The notes under the pieces are model-generated. The model did no database searches and was not told where the DNA came from. It was given only the letters and a program-made list of their open reading frames with translations. 64,000 nt of DNA, taken from assembly GCA_028718125.1 (NCBI GenBank), contig JAQUMN010000002.1, positions 10,463 to 74,462 on the forward strand, read 5' to 3'. The DNA comes from Kiritimatiellia bacterium. Its GTDB lineage: Bacteria; Verrucomicrobiota; Kiritimatiellia; JAAZAB01. Numbering within the stretch: the first letter of the stretch is position 1; each line of letters starts with the position of its first letter. Made by a program: the position numbers and the translations under genes. This document shows, one piece after another, positions 52,411 to 61,636 of the stretch.

Positions 52411-52908
52411 ATGCGTTACACATCTATGGCCTTGGTAGTGGGTTTGGCGTCGGCGACGTTGGCATTGGCCGGTGAAGGGGTTCAACCCCAGGCAGACAAT
52501 CCACCGACAGCGGTCGCGATCGCAAAGGGAAAGATGGTCAAGTTCGTCGAAGAAGCCGCCGCCTACGTCAAGGAAGTCGGGCGGGAAGCGGCCCTGAAGG
52601 AGTTTTCCAATCCCAATGGCAAATTTGTGCGCGACAAGTGCGAGCTCTACATTTACGCCTACAATTTCAAGTGCGTCTGCCTGGCGCATGGCGCCACACC
52701 AAACCTTGTCGGCAGGGATTTAACCGAAAATAAGGACAGCCAAGGCATGCTGGTTATCCAGGCACTGCGCAACACCGCCGCCAAAGACGGCAAGGGATTT
52801 GTCGAGTATAGGTGGACAAACCCGGCCACCGGCAAGGAGACCCGCAAACTCGGTTACGTTGTCAAGATTGACGATTCACTCTGGCTGGGTTCCGGCATTT
52901 ATCCATAA
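52411..52908 (+). CDS. Secreted single-Cache-domain protein
   Basis: 165 aa with signal peptide MRYTSMALVVGLASATLALAG and AGGAGG seven bases before the ATG. The mature part is one small-molecule-binding Cache domain (VKFVEEAAAYVKEVGREAALKEFSNPNGKFVRDKCELYIYAYNFKCVCLAHG, NLVGRDLTENKDSQGMLVIQAL, GFVEYRWTNPATGKETRKLGYV), ending DDSLWLGSGIYP. These free periplasmic Cache proteins usually bind ligands for a sensor kinase or chemoreceptor. No partner gene is adjacent. It follows a MITE-like element that may carry or disturb its promoter. Confidence 0.85.
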   Translation: MRYTSMALVVGLASATLALAGEGVQPQADNPPTAVAIAKGKMVKFVEEAAAYVKEVGREAALKEFSNPNGKFVRDKCELYIYAYNFKCVCLAHGATPNLVGRDLTENKDSQGMLVIQALRNTAAKDGKGFVEYRWTNPATGKETRKLGYVVKIDDSLWLGSGIYP

Positions 52909-52922
52909 CGCCCGGAACCGGC

Positions 52923-53660
52923 TTAGCGCAACGGTTCGATGGCGTATTCCAGCGTGACAACCGCTTTGGCTGTTTTCTCAATCGTGGCAGTGTCGTAAAC
53001 ACCGCACCCGGAGGTATCGGTGGAGTTGCGCTCGGTGATCTGCAGCACGCCCTGCTGGGCCGAGATCAGCGCCCCCACCCGACCCCGGCTGTTTTCCGCC
53101 AGCACGACCGCCCGGCGATAGGCATCGCAAGTCGCCTTGGCCAGCAATTCAAGCTTGGTGGCCGGGAGCGTGGAGATGAAAAATTCGGGCGGCGAGATAC
53201 TGAGATCAATCCCTTCCTTGATCAACTCGGCAATGGCAAGGGATACGTCGCGAATGGCCGCGACATTGCCGGACGTCACGGTAATCCACTGCGTAAGATC
53301 ATAGTATTCGACTTCATTGGTTTCCTTACCCTGGGCATCGCGCCTGGCCACCTTAACGATCTGGACGGTTTTAGCGGCAATATCCGCGGCGGGAAACTGT
53401 TTTTGCTTAAGATAGTCCATAACGCGGTTGCGGCCGGCCTGCAGTTTGGCGTGCGCCTCTTGCAGGCTGCCGCCCCGCACACTGCAGGCGCAGGTGAACT
53501 TGCCGATATCCGCGACTACGTCTTTCTCGGCATAGCCTTTCACCGTAATGGCCTGTTCATGCCGGACGCGCACAAACAGCTTGGACAGCAAGACCGCCGA
53601 CAGGATCATGCCCAACGCCAGGATTAGCGCCATAAGTGAAAAACGCAGTCCATTATTCAT
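52923..53660 (-). CDS. SIMPL-domain (DUF541) envelope protein
   Basis: 245 aa with one N-terminal membrane/signal segment (LMALILALGMILSAVLLSKLF). The SIMPL pattern is visible: EQAITVKGYAEKDVVADIGKFTCACSVRG, LQAGRNRVMDYLKQKQFPAADI, VTLEYAI at the end, with ELLAKATCDAYRRAVVLAENSRGRVGALISAQQGVLQI in the C-terminal half. Family members (such as E. coli YggE, BP26) are periplasmic oligomers tied to stress tolerance; no enzyme activity is established. It starts two bases after the citrate synthase stop, so it is translationally coupled to gltA, an unexpected pairing. Confidence 0.8.
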   Translation of the reverse strand: MNNGLRFSLMALILALGMILSAVLLSKLFVRVRHEQAITVKGYAEKDVVADIGKFTCACSVRGGSLQEAHAKLQAGRNRVMDYLKQKQFPAADIAAKTVQIVKVARRDAQGKETNEVEYYDLTQWITVTSGNVAAIRDVSLAIAELIKEGIDLSISPPEFFISTLPATKLELLAKATCDAYRRAVVLAENSRGRVGALISAQQGVLQITERNSTDTSGCGVYDTATIEKTAKAVVTLEYAIEPLR

Positions 53661-53662
53661 AA

Positions 53663-54976
53663 CTATTGGACGTCACTACCCTGATTCTTGGAGGGGCGCT
53701 TATCGATCGGCTCATAATGCCGCCGGGGCAAGCCGATATAGACTTGGCGCGGGCGCACGATCTTGAAGCTCGCGGTGCGAACCATTTCACGCCATTGGGC
53801 CAGCCAGCCCGGCACCCGGCCAATGGCAAACAGCACCGTGAACATATCGTAGGGAATGCCCACCGCTTTCAGGATCAGGCCGGAATAAAAATCCACGTTT
53901 GGATAGAGATTGCGCTCGACAAAGTATTCGTCCTTCAGGGCCAATTCCTCGATTTTCAGGGCAATATCAAATAACGGGTTGGAAACGCCCGGTTTGTTAA
54001 GCAATTTATGACAAGCCTGCTTTAGAATCTTTGCCCGCGGGTCAAAGTTCTTATAGACCCGATGCCCAAACCCCATGAGCCGTTCCTTGCCGGTCTTAAG
54101 CTTGGCCCGTTCAATGAAGGTCTTGGGATCGGCCCCGGTCGCCAGGATGTGCTCCAGCATGTGGATTACTTCCTGATTGGCGCCGCCGTGGCGCGGACCC
54201 CACAGCGCGGAAATTCCCGCCGAAATCACGGAATAAATATTGGCCAGGCTGGACCCGACCAACCGCACCGTGGAGGCGCTGCAGTTCTGTTCGTGGTCGG
54301 CGTGCAGGATCAGGAACAGTTCCACCGCCCGCACGATGTCCGGATCCTGGCGGTAATCCTTGACCGGCGAGGAAAACATCATATTCAGAAAATTTTCCAC
54401 ATAGCGCAGTTTGAACGACGGATACACCGTCGGCTCCCCGATGGATTTCTTGTAGGAAAAGGCCGCCACAGTGCGGACCTGGGAAATCAGGTTGGCCATG
54501 AATTGTTCTTCGACATCCGGATCCATGAAATCCGGCACGGGGTAAAACGTGGAAAGCGATGCCACCATGGTGGCCAGAATGCCCATCGGGTGCGCGTATT
54601 TCGGAAACGCCACAAAGAAATGGCGCATGTCTTCGTGGATCAAAGACGATTCATTCAGCCGATTGGAAAAAACCGATAATTCGTCTTTTAACGGCAATTC
54701 GCCGTGAATCAGGAGATAAGCGGTTTCCACGAACGTGGATTTTTCGGCTAATTCCTCAATGGGGTAGCCCCGATAGCGCAGAATGCCCTTTTCGCCGTCA
54801 ATGTAAGTAATCCGGCTCAGGCAACTGCCCGTGTTGCCCAGGCAGGTGTCTAGCGTAATCAGGCCAGTATGCTCCCGCAACCCCGAAATATCAATGGCCC
54901 GCTCACCCTGGGTGCCCTTGACAATCGGGAACAAGTGTTCTTTACCGTCAACAACAAGTTTGGCTGAATCCGACAT
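53663..54976 (-). CDS. gltA: Citrate synthase
   Basis: 437 aa, the length of type II hexameric citrate synthases. It joins oxaloacetate and acetyl-CoA to citrate as the entry to the TCA cycle. Motifs: GNTGSCLSRITYIDGEKGILRYRGYPIEELA at the N-terminus, HADHEQNCSASTVRLVGSS, ISALWGPRHGGANQEVI (catalytic His), GFGHRVYKNFDPRAKIL, and PNVDFYSGLI with the catalytic Asp; the end runs RVPGWLAQWREM and RPRQVYIG. No Shine-Dalgarno is obvious upstream. It forms a two-gene unit with the SIMPL protein. Confidence 0.96.
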   Translation of the reverse strand: MSDSAKLVVDGKEHLFPIVKGTQGERAIDISGLREHTGLITLDTCLGNTGSCLSRITYIDGEKGILRYRGYPIEELAEKSTFVETAYLLIHGELPLKDELSVFSNRLNESSLIHEDMRHFFVAFPKYAHPMGILATMVASLSTFYPVPDFMDPDVEEQFMANLISQVRTVAAFSYKKSIGEPTVYPSFKLRYVENFLNMMFSSPVKDYRQDPDIVRAVELFLILHADHEQNCSASTVRLVGSSLANIYSVISAGISALWGPRHGGANQEVIHMLEHILATGADPKTFIERAKLKTGKERLMGFGHRVYKNFDPRAKILKQACHKLLNKPGVSNPLFDIALKIEELALKDEYFVERNLYPNVDFYSGLILKAVGIPYDMFTVLFAIGRVPGWLAQWREMVRTASFKIVRPRQVYIGLPRRHYEPIDKRPSKNQGSDVQ

Positions 54977-54989
54977 GATATGGCAGAAT

Positions 54990-55022
54990 TTCTGATTTCT
55001 GATCTATGATTTCCGATTTATG
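54990..55022. repeat. Low-complexity gatttctgatttccg-type repeat in a divergent promoter region
   Basis: Between gltA and manA: tttctgatttctgatctatg, then gatttccgattta. It is of the same kind as the gattcagcgattc stretch at 56120-56140 and 5011-5040. It may be repeat debris rather than a regulatory site. Confidence 0.35.
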
Positions 55023-55116
55023 CAACGATATGAGGATGCATCGGGCGGTGCAAGTAAAAAATAGTACATTTTCGTTCTGGTTTCCATGGGCGGGTTAGGA
55101 TATATTTACTTACGCG

Positions 55117-56112
55117 ATGAATACACAGCCACCTCTCTACCCGTTAATGTTCAAACCGGTCTATAAGAATTATATCTGGGGCGGTGATCGGATTGCCCGC
55201 CGATATGGCCGGTCCCTGCCACCCGGTATTTACGCTGAATCCTGGGAAATCACTGATCGCGCCGAGGGCATCAATGTGGTCATTAACGGTTCCCTGGCCG
55301 GCAAGGATATCCACGAATTGACCCAAATCTACGGGACCGAACTGCTGGGACGCCCACAGGAACGCTTTCCCCTACTGATCAAGCTGATTGACTCCAAGGA
55401 ACGCCTGAGCGTGCAAGTGCATCCGGATGAAAACGCCGCCAAGTCCGCGAACGGAGAAGCAAAAGCTGAAATGTGGTATGTGCTGGACGCGGACCCGGGC
55501 GCCGAAGTGTTTGTAGGATTTAAACCCGGCGTGAATGAGCACCGGTTCCGGGAAGCCCTCGCGACGGGCAAGGTCGGCGATCTGCTCAAACAAGTGAGCG
55601 TGCATCAGGGGGACGTGATCTACATCCCCGGCGGCTGTGTCCATACCATCGGCGCCGGCGCCCTTATCCTGGAAGTCCAGCAGAATTCCAACACAACCTA
55701 CCGCGTATTCGACTGGGACCGGGTCGGCGCGAACGGCAAGCCGCGCGAACTGCACATCGAGCAGGCAATGAAAGTTATCCTGTGGCAAGGCATTGCCGCC
55801 TCCCATCAGCCCATGCCCTCGGTACCGGCCAAATCTCCTCAAAAAGGCAACACTATCGTGGAACGTTTGCGCACTCCCTATTTCCGATTTGAGGAACTGG
55901 GCGTGGCCGGCATTATGGATTGTCCGCTGGATACCCACAGTTTCCACGCTCTGTTTTTAGAGAAGGGATTGGTGCGGATTAAATCGGGGAGCGTGCTGGT
56001 GGATGTGACCCCGGGAACCACGATCCTTATCCCGGACTGTCTCAAGGAATACGAGATGGCCAACCTGGATACCACCGGCGCCAGCCGGCTTTTGCGCGTC
56101 AGCCTGCCTTAG
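55117..56112 (+). CDS. manA: Mannose-6-phosphate isomerase, type I (short form)
   Basis: 331 aa, a length typical of short Bacillus-like enzymes. It interconverts mannose-6-P and fructose-6-P. Family sequence: LYPLMFKPVYKNYIWGGDRIA, FPLLIKLIDSKERLSVQVHPDE (zinc ligands Gln/His), AKAEMWYVLDADPGAEVFVGF (zinc Glu), YIPGGCVHTIGAGALILEVQQNSNTTYRVFDWDR (zinc His). Two cupin domains are present. No clear ribosome site precedes the ATG, so it may be leaderless. It faces the ROK kinase gene, fitting sugar-phosphate metabolism. Confidence 0.92.
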   Translation: MNTQPPLYPLMFKPVYKNYIWGGDRIARRYGRSLPPGIYAESWEITDRAEGINVVINGSLAGKDIHELTQIYGTELLGRPQERFPLLIKLIDSKERLSVQVHPDENAAKSANGEAKAEMWYVLDADPGAEVFVGFKPGVNEHRFREALATGKVGDLLKQVSVHQGDVIYIPGGCVHTIGAGALILEVQQNSNTTYRVFDWDRVGANGKPRELHIEQAMKVILWQGIAASHQPMPSVPAKSPQKGNTIVERLRTPYFRFEELGVAGIMDCPLDTHSFHALFLEKGLVRIKSGSVLVDVTPGTTILIPDCLKEYEMANLDTTGASRLLRVSLP

Positions 56113-56210
56113 AAGAAATTCAGTGATTCAGCGATTCAGCGATTTGGAACCGGGAAATGCGGCTTCTGATGTTAGATGTTCCGGTCCATTGCCGGTCATC
56201 CATTGCCCGT

Positions 56211-57206
56211 CTATTCCGGCCCGGCGTCCGATGTCTGTCGTCTGGCCTCCGTCTTCAGCCCTTCCGCGGCCACCGCGATCGCGCCCAAGTCGCCGATGCT
56301 GGCGCCCAGCGCGCTGACCTCAATCCGGCAGGCGTTCAGAGCCGGCCCCCAGGCAAACCGGCGCAAGCATTCCTTCAGTGAAATCATCAATAAGTCGCCG
56401 GTCTGGCAGGCAATTGTGCCGAGCACCACCATGTCCGGATTCAGGACCATGATGATAATCCCTATGCCTTGCGCCAGGCGCTCCACGTAAGCCTGCCATT
56501 CGCGAACGGCAAACGGGTCCTGTTCCCGCACGGCCTCGACAAACAATTTGAAATCAATGTCCGTCAGGCGGCCGCCGACTTTCTCCGTGAGCACGGTGGC
56601 AATGCCTGTAGCCGCGATCTTTTGCTGAAGAAGCAAACTGGCGCTGCGCCCGCCGCAATACGCTTCGAAACACCCGCGCAACCCGCATGGACACGGCGGC
56701 CCCTGCGGGTCAAGGATGAAGTGACCCACCTCCCCGGCCATATCGACGGCCCCCTGCACGAGCTGGCCGTTGACAATGATCCCGCCACCCATGCCCGTGC
56801 TGTGCGTCAGGTAAACCAGGTTGACAACACCGCGCCCCCGCCCGAAACGGTATTCCGCCAGTGCGCAGGCGTTGGCGTCGTTGTTCATAAAGACCAGCCG
56901 ATGAAAGGCTTCTGTAAAATACGCCACCAACGGCACGAAATCCCATCCGGGCATATTGGGCGGCGCCAGCAGGGCGCCCCGCTTGACGTCTACCGGGCCA
57001 GGCGCGGCAATGCCGACCGCCGCCACATCGGGTATGCCGCTTTGCGCCATGACCTCGCGGGCCAGCGTCACGATGGCTTCCAGGACCTTGGCGGGGCCTT
57101 CTTCAGGACAGGTGGCCATGCGCCGCGCCAGCACCAGTTCCCCGGATTCAGTGCCGATACACACGGAGGTTTTGGTCCCGCCAATATCAATGCCCAGGAT
57201 GTGCAT
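56211..57206 (-). CDS. ROK-family sugar kinase (glucokinase-like)
   Basis: 331 aa from MHILGIDIGGTKTSVCIG (ATG 57206); the track start at 57419 reads through the RND gene end. The ATP site is DIGGTK, the substrate Asn-Asp pair is MNNDANACALAEYRFG, the second phosphate loop is LTHSTGMGGGIIVNGQ, and the zinc motif is CPCGLRGCFEAYCGG. It has no N-terminal HTH, so it is a kinase rather than a repressor. It phosphorylates glucose or an N-acetyl-aminosugar. The last residues (TEARRQTSDAGPE) derive from the dispersed GACAGACGAC repeat. It lies 18 bases after the RND pump gene, probably on the same transcript. Confidence 0.88.
   Translation of the reverse strand: MHILGIDIGGTKTSVCIGTESGELVLARRMATCPEEGPAKVLEAIVTLAREVMAQSGIPDVAAVGIAAPGPVDVKRGALLAPPNMPGWDFVPLVAYFTEAFHRLVFMNNDANACALAEYRFGRGRGVVNLVYLTHSTGMGGGIIVNGQLVQGAVDMAGEVGHFILDPQGPPCPCGLRGCFEAYCGGRSASLLLQQKIAATGIATVLTEKVGGRLTDIDFKLFVEAVREQDPFAVREWQAYVERLAQGIGIIIMVLNPDMVVLGTIACQTGDLLMISLKECLRRFAWGPALNACRIEVSALGASIGDLGAIAVAAEGLKTEARRQTSDAGPE
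56229..56255. repeat. Dispersed GACAGACGAC-type repeat (C-terminal tail copy, ROK gene)
   Basis: gatgtctgtcgtctggcctc on the plus strand; in the gene's sense it encodes EARRQTSD, like the MFS-HEAT tail (DDRRQTTE). Immediately outside lie ccattgccggtcatccattg-type low-complexity repeats. Confidence 0.55.
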
Positions 57207-57223
57207 GTCTTCGCCTCGGTTTG

Positions 57224-60200
57224 CTATTCCAGATCGGTGCGTTGCTTGAAGAAACGCTCCTGGAGCATGTCCATATAAAGGAAAATGCCGGGGGTCACAA
57301 AGAGCGTAATCACCTGGGCGAAGACCATGCCGCCGACCACCACCAGGCCGAGCGGGATACGGGAAGAGGCATCCGCGCCATAGCCCATGGCGATCGGCAT
57401 GGTGCCCAGAATGGCGCACAGGCCGGTCATCAGGATCGGGCGGAAGCGCACGAGGCAGGCGTCATAGATGGCGTCGTAGCTGTTCATGCCCTCCCTGCGC
57501 CGCTGTTCGGCAAAGTCCACCATCAGAATGCCGTTCTTAGTGATCAACCCGATGAGCACGAACATGCCGATGTAGCCGTAAATCGAAAGCTCACTGCCAA
57601 ACGCCAGCAGGGTCAGCAGGCCGCCAAAGACCGCCACCGGCAGGGTGGTGAGAATCGTGAAGGGATGGATATAGCTTTCGTATAAAATCCCCAGCATGAT
57701 ATATTTGAGGAAAATCGCGACAAACAACAGGATGCCCAGGCTGGCGATGGACCGCTTGAATTCCTGGGCATCCCCGGTGAATTTCCCGACTACGCCCTGC
57801 GGCAGGATCTTGGCCGCCACGGCTTCCATCTGTTCGACGGCATACCCTAACGGAATTCCCGGGGGAATACTGAATGAAAGCGTCGCCGATTCCTGCTGCT
57901 GGGCATGCGGCACATTCTGCGGCCCGGCCTCTTCATTCCAGTTCACGACGGACTTCAGCGGCACAAGCTGACCGGTTACGGCTGAGCGTAAATAAAGCAT
58001 GTTCAGGTCATTGGGCCGGCTCTGGTGTTCCTTCTCGATTTCGGGGATAACCTGATATTGGTCGAGATCGGTGGTGAACTGGGTCACATAGCCGCCGGCA
58101 TACCCGATGGCCAGGGCCTGCTCAATGGTCTGCGCCGTGATACCCAGGGCCGAGGCACGATCACGGTCAATGGCCATGTTCAAGCGCGGCATGGTGAGCT
58201 TGATGTTGTTCTGGACGTTGAAGAAGCCCGGTACGCCTTGCATCGCCAGCTCGAGTTGCCGGGAAGCGGCATAGACCTTATTGCGATCGAGCCCCATGAG
58301 CAGATAGGCATAGTCGCTGCCGACCGCGGTGGATTCGGCCCCGGAGCTGATTTTCAGCACCGGCATGGCCTGCAAATAGCAAAAACCGGAAGGCAGAACC
58401 ATCAGCCGGCCCATGAGCTTCTGTACATAGTATTCGATCGGATACTTGCGTTCATGGGGCGAACGCAGGTGGATGAAGAGGAACCCCATGCTCTGGTCGG
58501 CGCCGATCTGGTAGCCCGTGACACTACCCAGTTGGATTACATCGGGCTCCTCGCTGATAATGGCCATCGCCTGTTTTTGAAAGGCCTGCATCTGCGCGGT
58601 GGACGCGCCCTGCGGCATCAGCATGGCGCCATGAATGAAACTGCTGTCGCCCTTGGGCAGAAAATCCTGCGGCAGAATCAGAAACAAGCCGATCGTCCCG
58701 AGAATGCAAAAGAGCCAGGCCAGCAGCGCCATCCATTTGTGATGGAGCTGCCATCGCAACGCCCTGCCATAATATTGCACCAGCGCCGCTATGGTGCGGG
58801 TGATCATCCGCTGAACGCGGTTGGGGGCCTTGTGTTGCCGGATGATGCGAGCACACATCATCGGCGAAAGCGTCAGCGCCACGACGGTTGACACGATGAC
58901 GGCGTAGATCACGGTCAGGGCGAACTCGCGCAGGTTCCGACCAACCGCACCGCTCATGAATACCAGCGGCGTAAAGACAATGATCAAGGCCACACTGGTG
59001 GAGATCACAGTGAAAGTAATTTCCTTCATGCTCTGGATTGCCGCCGGGATGGGCTTCATACCCGCTTCCATGTGGCGCACCGTGTTTTCCAGCACCACGA
59101 TGGCGTCATCCACGAGGAAGCCGACGGCCAGCACGATGCCCATCAGGGAAAGCGTGTCGATGCTGAAACCCGATATCAGCATGAGGATCATCGTGCCCAG
59201 CAGGGAAATCGGCAGAACGATGCCGGGAATGACGGTTTCGCGAATCCGGCCGAGGAACATGAACATCACCAGCACCACCAGGACCAGGGCAATGAGCACC
59301 GTCTCCTGGACATCCTGAATGGATTCCCTGATTGGCTGCGCGGCGTTATGCAGCGCTTCGAAATCAATGGAGCGCGGCAATTCGCGCCGGGCCGTTCTCA
59401 GCGTCTGATCGATCATGTCGGCCACCTTAACCGTATTGGCCCCGCTGATGCGCGAGATGGCCATGACCACGCACATGCTTTTCTCCGCCGACCCGGTTTT
59501 ACGGTAGCGAATGTCCACCAAGTCGTCGGTAATACTGTCAATGCAGCGGGCCACGTCCTTCAGCCGCACCGGCGCGTTATTTCGATAGGCGATGATCAGC
59601 TCGCCATATTCACGCCCGGTGCGCAGCTGGCCTTGCGGCTCGAGCGAAAAGGTTCGCGACGGGCCGTTGAGACTGCCGCCCGGGATGTTGACCGTACCGG
59701 CTTTCAGGGTCAGCGCCAGCTCGTCCACCCCGATCTGATAGGCCGCCAGCTGTTCGGGGATAAACTGGATTCGCACCGCCCGCTGCGCGCCCCAGGTCTG
59801 TACCTGGGAAACCCCCTCGAGCATGCTGATCTTTTTCGCGATGATATGACTGGCATAGTCAAAGAGATCCCCGTGCGACAACGTATCGGAAAACAACATC
59901 AGGAAGTAGATCGGCTGATCGGACGGATTATATTTCTGATACGTCGGGGGATTGGGCAGGTCCTTGGGCAGATTATTTTGCGCGCGGGTAATGGCAGCCT
60001 GCACGTCCGGCGCCACCAGGTCCACGTTGCGATCCAGGCTGAACGTCAGATTGATGGTCGTAAAACCCTCTTTGTTGTCCGAGATCATGGACTGCAGGCC
60101 ATTGATCTGGGTAAACTGGTTTTCCAGGGGCGTAGCCACGGCTGAAGCCATGGTCGCCGGGCTGGCCCCGGGATAGGCCACGGACACCTGGATCACGGGA

Positions 60201-60325
60201 TAGTCCACGGTCGGCAGGCTGTTGACCGGCAGCCGGAAATAGGCCCACACGCCGAACACGGCCATGACCACCATGACCAACGTCGTCATAATCGGCCGGC
60301 GGATAAAGATTTCCGAGAAAGTCAT
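57224..60325 (-). CDS. RND-family multidrug efflux pump, inner-membrane subunit (HAE1/MdtB-like)
   Basis: 1033 aa, full length, with 12 membrane helices and two large periplasmic loops. The N-terminus FIRRPIMTTLVMVVMAVFGVWAYFRLPVNSLPTVDYPVIQV is the hallmark HAE1 start. Proton-relay residues are present: GFLVDDAIVVLENTVRHM (Asp-Asp in TM4) and IGLITKNGILMVDFAEQRR (Lys in TM10). Repeat motifs APDVQAAITRAQNNLP and PEQLAAYQIGVDELALTLKAGTVNIPGGSL also fit. The MTGLCAILGTMPIAMGYGA stretch near the C-terminus is typical. It exports drugs or small molecules through the adaptor and TolC-like protein encoded upstream. Confidence 0.95.
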   Translation of the reverse strand: MTFSEIFIRRPIMTTLVMVVMAVFGVWAYFRLPVNSLPTVDYPVIQVSVAYPGASPATMASAVATPLENQFTQINGLQSMISDNKEGFTTINLTFSLDRNVDLVAPDVQAAITRAQNNLPKDLPNPPTYQKYNPSDQPIYFLMLFSDTLSHGDLFDYASHIIAKKISMLEGVSQVQTWGAQRAVRIQFIPEQLAAYQIGVDELALTLKAGTVNIPGGSLNGPSRTFSLEPQGQLRTGREYGELIIAYRNNAPVRLKDVARCIDSITDDLVDIRYRKTGSAEKSMCVVMAISRISGANTVKVADMIDQTLRTARRELPRSIDFEALHNAAQPIRESIQDVQETVLIALVLVVLVMFMFLGRIRETVIPGIVLPISLLGTMILMLISGFSIDTLSLMGIVLAVGFLVDDAIVVLENTVRHMEAGMKPIPAAIQSMKEITFTVISTSVALIIVFTPLVFMSGAVGRNLREFALTVIYAVIVSTVVALTLSPMMCARIIRQHKAPNRVQRMITRTIAALVQYYGRALRWQLHHKWMALLAWLFCILGTIGLFLILPQDFLPKGDSSFIHGAMLMPQGASTAQMQAFQKQAMAIISEEPDVIQLGSVTGYQIGADQSMGFLFIHLRSPHERKYPIEYYVQKLMGRLMVLPSGFCYLQAMPVLKISSGAESTAVGSDYAYLLMGLDRNKVYAASRQLELAMQGVPGFFNVQNNIKLTMPRLNMAIDRDRASALGITAQTIEQALAIGYAGGYVTQFTTDLDQYQVIPEIEKEHQSRPNDLNMLYLRSAVTGQLVPLKSVVNWNEEAGPQNVPHAQQQESATLSFSIPPGIPLGYAVEQMEAVAAKILPQGVVGKFTGDAQEFKRSIASLGILLFVAIFLKYIMLGILYESYIHPFTILTTLPVAVFGGLLTLLAFGSELSIYGYIGMFVLIGLITKNGILMVDFAEQRRREGMNSYDAIYDACLVRFRPILMTGLCAILGTMPIAMGYGADASSRIPLGLVVVGGMVFAQVITLFVTPGIFLYMDMLQERFFKQRTDLE

Positions 60326-60360
60326 GACGATTTCCGTAATTTAATGTTAAGGTTATTCAA

Positions 60361-60435
60361 AGACGCGGCAACAGAGTGCCGCGGCTACAGAAAGAACTTT
60401 CCAAAATGTAGCCGCCCCACTCCGTTGGGGCGTCT
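60361..60435. repeat. Structured multi-hairpin element inside the efflux operon
   Basis: Between the adaptor and pump genes: outer arms agacgc / gcgtct enclose hairpins gcggca-tgccgc (60366-60383), gcggctaca-tgtagccgc (60381-60415) and gcccca-tggggc. The first two overlap at their bases, so they are alternatives or a branched fold. No T-run is present. It may be a dispersed palindrome that tunes expression of the downstream pump. Confidence 0.55.
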
Positions 60436-60487
60436 GAAAAGGTGTCCGCCACGGGATCTAATTTAAAAACAGTCATTAGGCCAAGGC

Positions 60488-61636
60488 TCATTTGCCTCCC
60501 GGCGCACCCGCCGGGGCCGTGCCGGATGGCGCTTGTTGGGCCGCTTCCGCCACGGACGCGCCCGGATACAACATCAACTGGCCCAGCACCACCACTTTTT
60601 CGCCGGGCTTTACGCCCTCGATGATCTGCAGCAGGTTATCGTATCGCACGCCCGGCTTGACCATCCGGAGTTCCGCCTTGTTATTCTTGTCCACGACGAA
60701 CGCATAGGGCCCATCCTTGCCGAATTGTACGACGCTTTCCGGAACCATCACCGCATCGCGGGCAATGCCGGCCAGAATGCGCACCTCGATAAACTGCTGG
60801 GCCCACAGCTTCCGGTCGGGATTGGGCACCTGCCCGCGCAACAGGATCGTGCCGGTTTGAAGGTTGACGGCGTTGTCGAGGAAGACCATCTCGCCCCCAT
60901 AGCTGTTCGTCTCGCCGCGCGGCGCGATTTCGATCCGGACTTTCCCCGCCGCCATTTCCCGGCGCAGGATTTCCAGATACTGTTCCGAGACCGATAAATC
61001 CACGAAAAGGGGATCGTACGTGCGTATATTGGTCAGCTTCGTCTGGTTGGCCACGGCCAGATTGCCGTTATCCAGGAAGCGCTTGGAACAAACCCCATTG
61101 ACCGAGGAGGTGACCATGCAGCGCGAGAGATCCAGCCGGGCCTGATCGAGTGCCGCCGCGTCAATCTGGAGCTGGGCCGTGGCAGCATCCAACTTGGTTT
61201 TCAGCGTGTCGAATGTTTCCGCCGAAATCATGTTTTTCGCCAGCAGCGGGCGGTTGCGTTCCAGCGTGAGGCGGTTCAATTCCAGGTTGGCCTTGTCGGC
61301 GGCCACCAGACCATCGGCCTGGCGCACCCGGATGGAATAATCGCGGGGGTCAATCAGAAACAGCGGCTGGCCGTTGGTGACGATGGCCCCATCCAGGATA
61401 AAGGTTTGAACGAGCATCCCCGAAACCTGCGGGACAACGTCCACGCTCGCCTGGTCTTTCGTATTTCCGAATGCGTCGATCACCACCGGCGTGTCCATTT
61501 TCACGGCCAGGGCGGTTTGCACCGCCGAGGGCGGGAATTGCGGCGGGCCATTCTGGCGTTGGGAGCAGGCACCCAGTGCCAGGGCCAGTGTGCAGCCGGT
61601 AACGAGGATGACGGCAAAACGCACATATCGGTTCAT
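60488..61636 (-). CDS. RND efflux periplasmic adaptor (membrane fusion lipoprotein)
   Basis: 382 aa with lipoprotein signal LALALGACSQ. It has barrel-sandwich (lipoyl-like) halves (VVPQVSGMLVQTFILDGAIVTNGQPLFLIDPRDY; CMVTSSVNGVCSKRFLDNGNLAV), a helical hairpin between them (LVAADKANLELNRLTLERNRPLLAKNMISAETFDTLKTKLDAA), a beta-barrel domain (PLFVDLSVSEQYLEIL) and a membrane-proximal domain (VQFGKDGPYAFVVDKNNKAELRMVKPG). It bridges the RND pump and the TolC-like channel. Its ATG overlaps the stop of the OMF gene (ATGA, 61633-61636). Confidence 0.93.
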   Translation of the reverse strand: MNRYVRFAVILVTGCTLALALGACSQRQNGPPQFPPSAVQTALAVKMDTPVVIDAFGNTKDQASVDVVPQVSGMLVQTFILDGAIVTNGQPLFLIDPRDYSIRVRQADGLVAADKANLELNRLTLERNRPLLAKNMISAETFDTLKTKLDAATAQLQIDAAALDQARLDLSRCMVTSSVNGVCSKRFLDNGNLAVANQTKLTNIRTYDPLFVDLSVSEQYLEILRREMAAGKVRIEIAPRGETNSYGGEMVFLDNAVNLQTGTILLRGQVPNPDRKLWAQQFIEVRILAGIARDAVMVPESVVQFGKDGPYAFVVDKNNKAELRMVKPGVRYDNLLQIIEGVKPGEKVVVLGQLMLYPGASVAEAAQQAPSGTAPAGAPGGK

